Source of the DNA: Nephromyces sp. MM_2019
Lineage: Eukaryota > Apicomplexa > Aconoidasida > Nephromycida
Assembly (NCBI GenBank): GCA_015657535.1
Contig: JADHZB010001970.1
Span: forward strand, 2,278-38,295
Reading direction: 5' to 3'
DNA length: 36,018 bases
The position numbers and the translations under genes are program-made. Below, one piece after another: positions 35,542-36,018 of this stretch. The notes beneath the pieces are model-generated. The model worked only from the letters and a program-made list of their open reading frames with translations. It ran no database searches and had not been told where the DNA came from. How positions within the stretch are numbered: position 1 is the stretch's first letter; each line of letters begins with the position of its first letter.

Positions 35542-36018
35542 ATGCAAAGTTTTCATGGTTTACCTGATGATTTGTGGGATTCAGATGAATATCTTTTGGA
35601 GTTTACATTTAATTATTTGGGTAATCGTTTGGTGTGTGCATACACTGACAATTCCCTTCATGTGTATGATGCTACACCATCCCCTTCTCCCTATCTGGAA
35701 ACATTTAAACACCCCTTGTCATACACACACAGCCTCTTAAGTCAATCTTCAGAGGTAGAACCTACTAGAAACTTTTCCCCTAACAAATCTACACCTATTA
35801 AGCCCCTACCTAATTCATGGAAGAAGACAGCCACTATACACCGTGCACACACATCCCTCATTAAACGTATAGATTGGTCACACCCACAATTTGGACAATT
35901 CTTTGCCTCCTGCTCCGTTGATGGTGTTGTCTCCATGTGGACAGAGAGGCGATCTCTCAGGCCTAGATCTACTCAAGAAGTTACACATGAGGTACACAAA
36001 TACACATATATATATATA
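35542..36018 (+). CDS. SEH1: SEH1-like nucleoporin (WD40), first exon, 3' end outside window
   Basis: Exon 1 is 35542-35991, 150 codons in phase 0. A donor GTACACAAA follows and the intron leaves the window. The protein opens with a WD blade, FTFNYLGNRLVCAYTDNSLH then VYD. It continues with SWKKTATIHRAHTSLIKRID, followed by WSHPQFGQFFASCSVDG and VVSMWTERR. The H..S..+..W.HP.FGQ..ASCS.D....W arrangement is characteristic of SEH1, a beta-propeller of the Nup84/Nup107-160 (Y) complex at the nuclear pore; it also serves the SEA/GATOR complex. SEC13 is a related alternative, but the HPEFGQ-type motif and spacing favour SEH1. An insertion of about 40 residues (Pro/Ser-rich, 51-95) separates the first two blades. 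The ATG chosen is the first after the AC-rich 5' flank. Confidence 0.83.
   Translation, partial: MQSFHGLPDDLWDSDEYLLEFTFNYLGNRLVCAYTDNSLHVYDATPSPSPYLETFKHPLSYTHSLLSQSSEVEPTRNFSPNKSTPIKPLPNSWKKTATIHRAHTSLIKRIDWSHPQFGQFFASCSVDGVVSMWTERRSLRPRSTQEVTHEVHKYTYIYI

Overview
This is a nuclear window from an AT-rich, intron-rich eukaryote, most likely a protist. It has spliced genes with GT..AG introns, a Dicer, a nucleoporin and other WD40 proteins, and all three standard stop codons are used. The BT1-type transporter relic and the overall gene style fit an alveolate/apicomplexan-like lineage, but the sequence alone does not fix the taxon. The most striking property is saturation with TACACACA/TGTGTGTA repeats in introns, intergenic DNA and inside exons. 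In exons they are read on the sense strand almost only as ACA-CAC and add Thr-His runs to proteins.

Layout. 147-8650 (+): the 3' part of a Dicer-like gene, 12 exons all in frame, covering helicase C-terminal half, Dicer dimerisation domain, a platform/PAZ-like region and two complete RNase III domains. 9088-12373 (-): a secreted GH19 chitinase-like gene, 4 exons, with the first catalytic Glu replaced by Gln. About 12.4-25 kb is a repeat-poor block. It holds a possible decayed secreted-protein fragment (about 13.9-14.3 kb), an intronless Met-rich membrane-protein candidate (15452-16039), a BT1/folate-biopterin transporter pseudogene with three frameshifts and four in-frame stops (19025-20631), and a 4-exon gene for an unknown 182-residue protein (21268-22792, -). 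Repeat-dense DNA then resumes. 26022-30647 (+) is a 3-exon gene for a 1317-residue helical protein with a presequence-like N terminus. 31303-34256 (-) is a 6-exon WDR89-type WD40 gene. 35542-end (+) is the first exon of a SEH1-like nucleoporin, transcribed divergently from the WDR89 gene.

Exon models were built by hand from splice sites, reading phase and family motifs. Each complete multi-exon model sums to a whole number of codons: Dicer part 3567 nt, chitinase 1491, unknown 549, large helical protein 3954, WDR89 1284. The main lead is that repeat orientation follows gene structure. Promoters and exons carry (AC)n on the sense strand. Introns starting GTGTGT or GTATGTG usually run on as (GT)n, and introns starting GTAA, GTAC or GTTA usually as (AC)n; a minority switch and could fold into long UG/CA hairpins. 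That is notable beside a Dicer gene.
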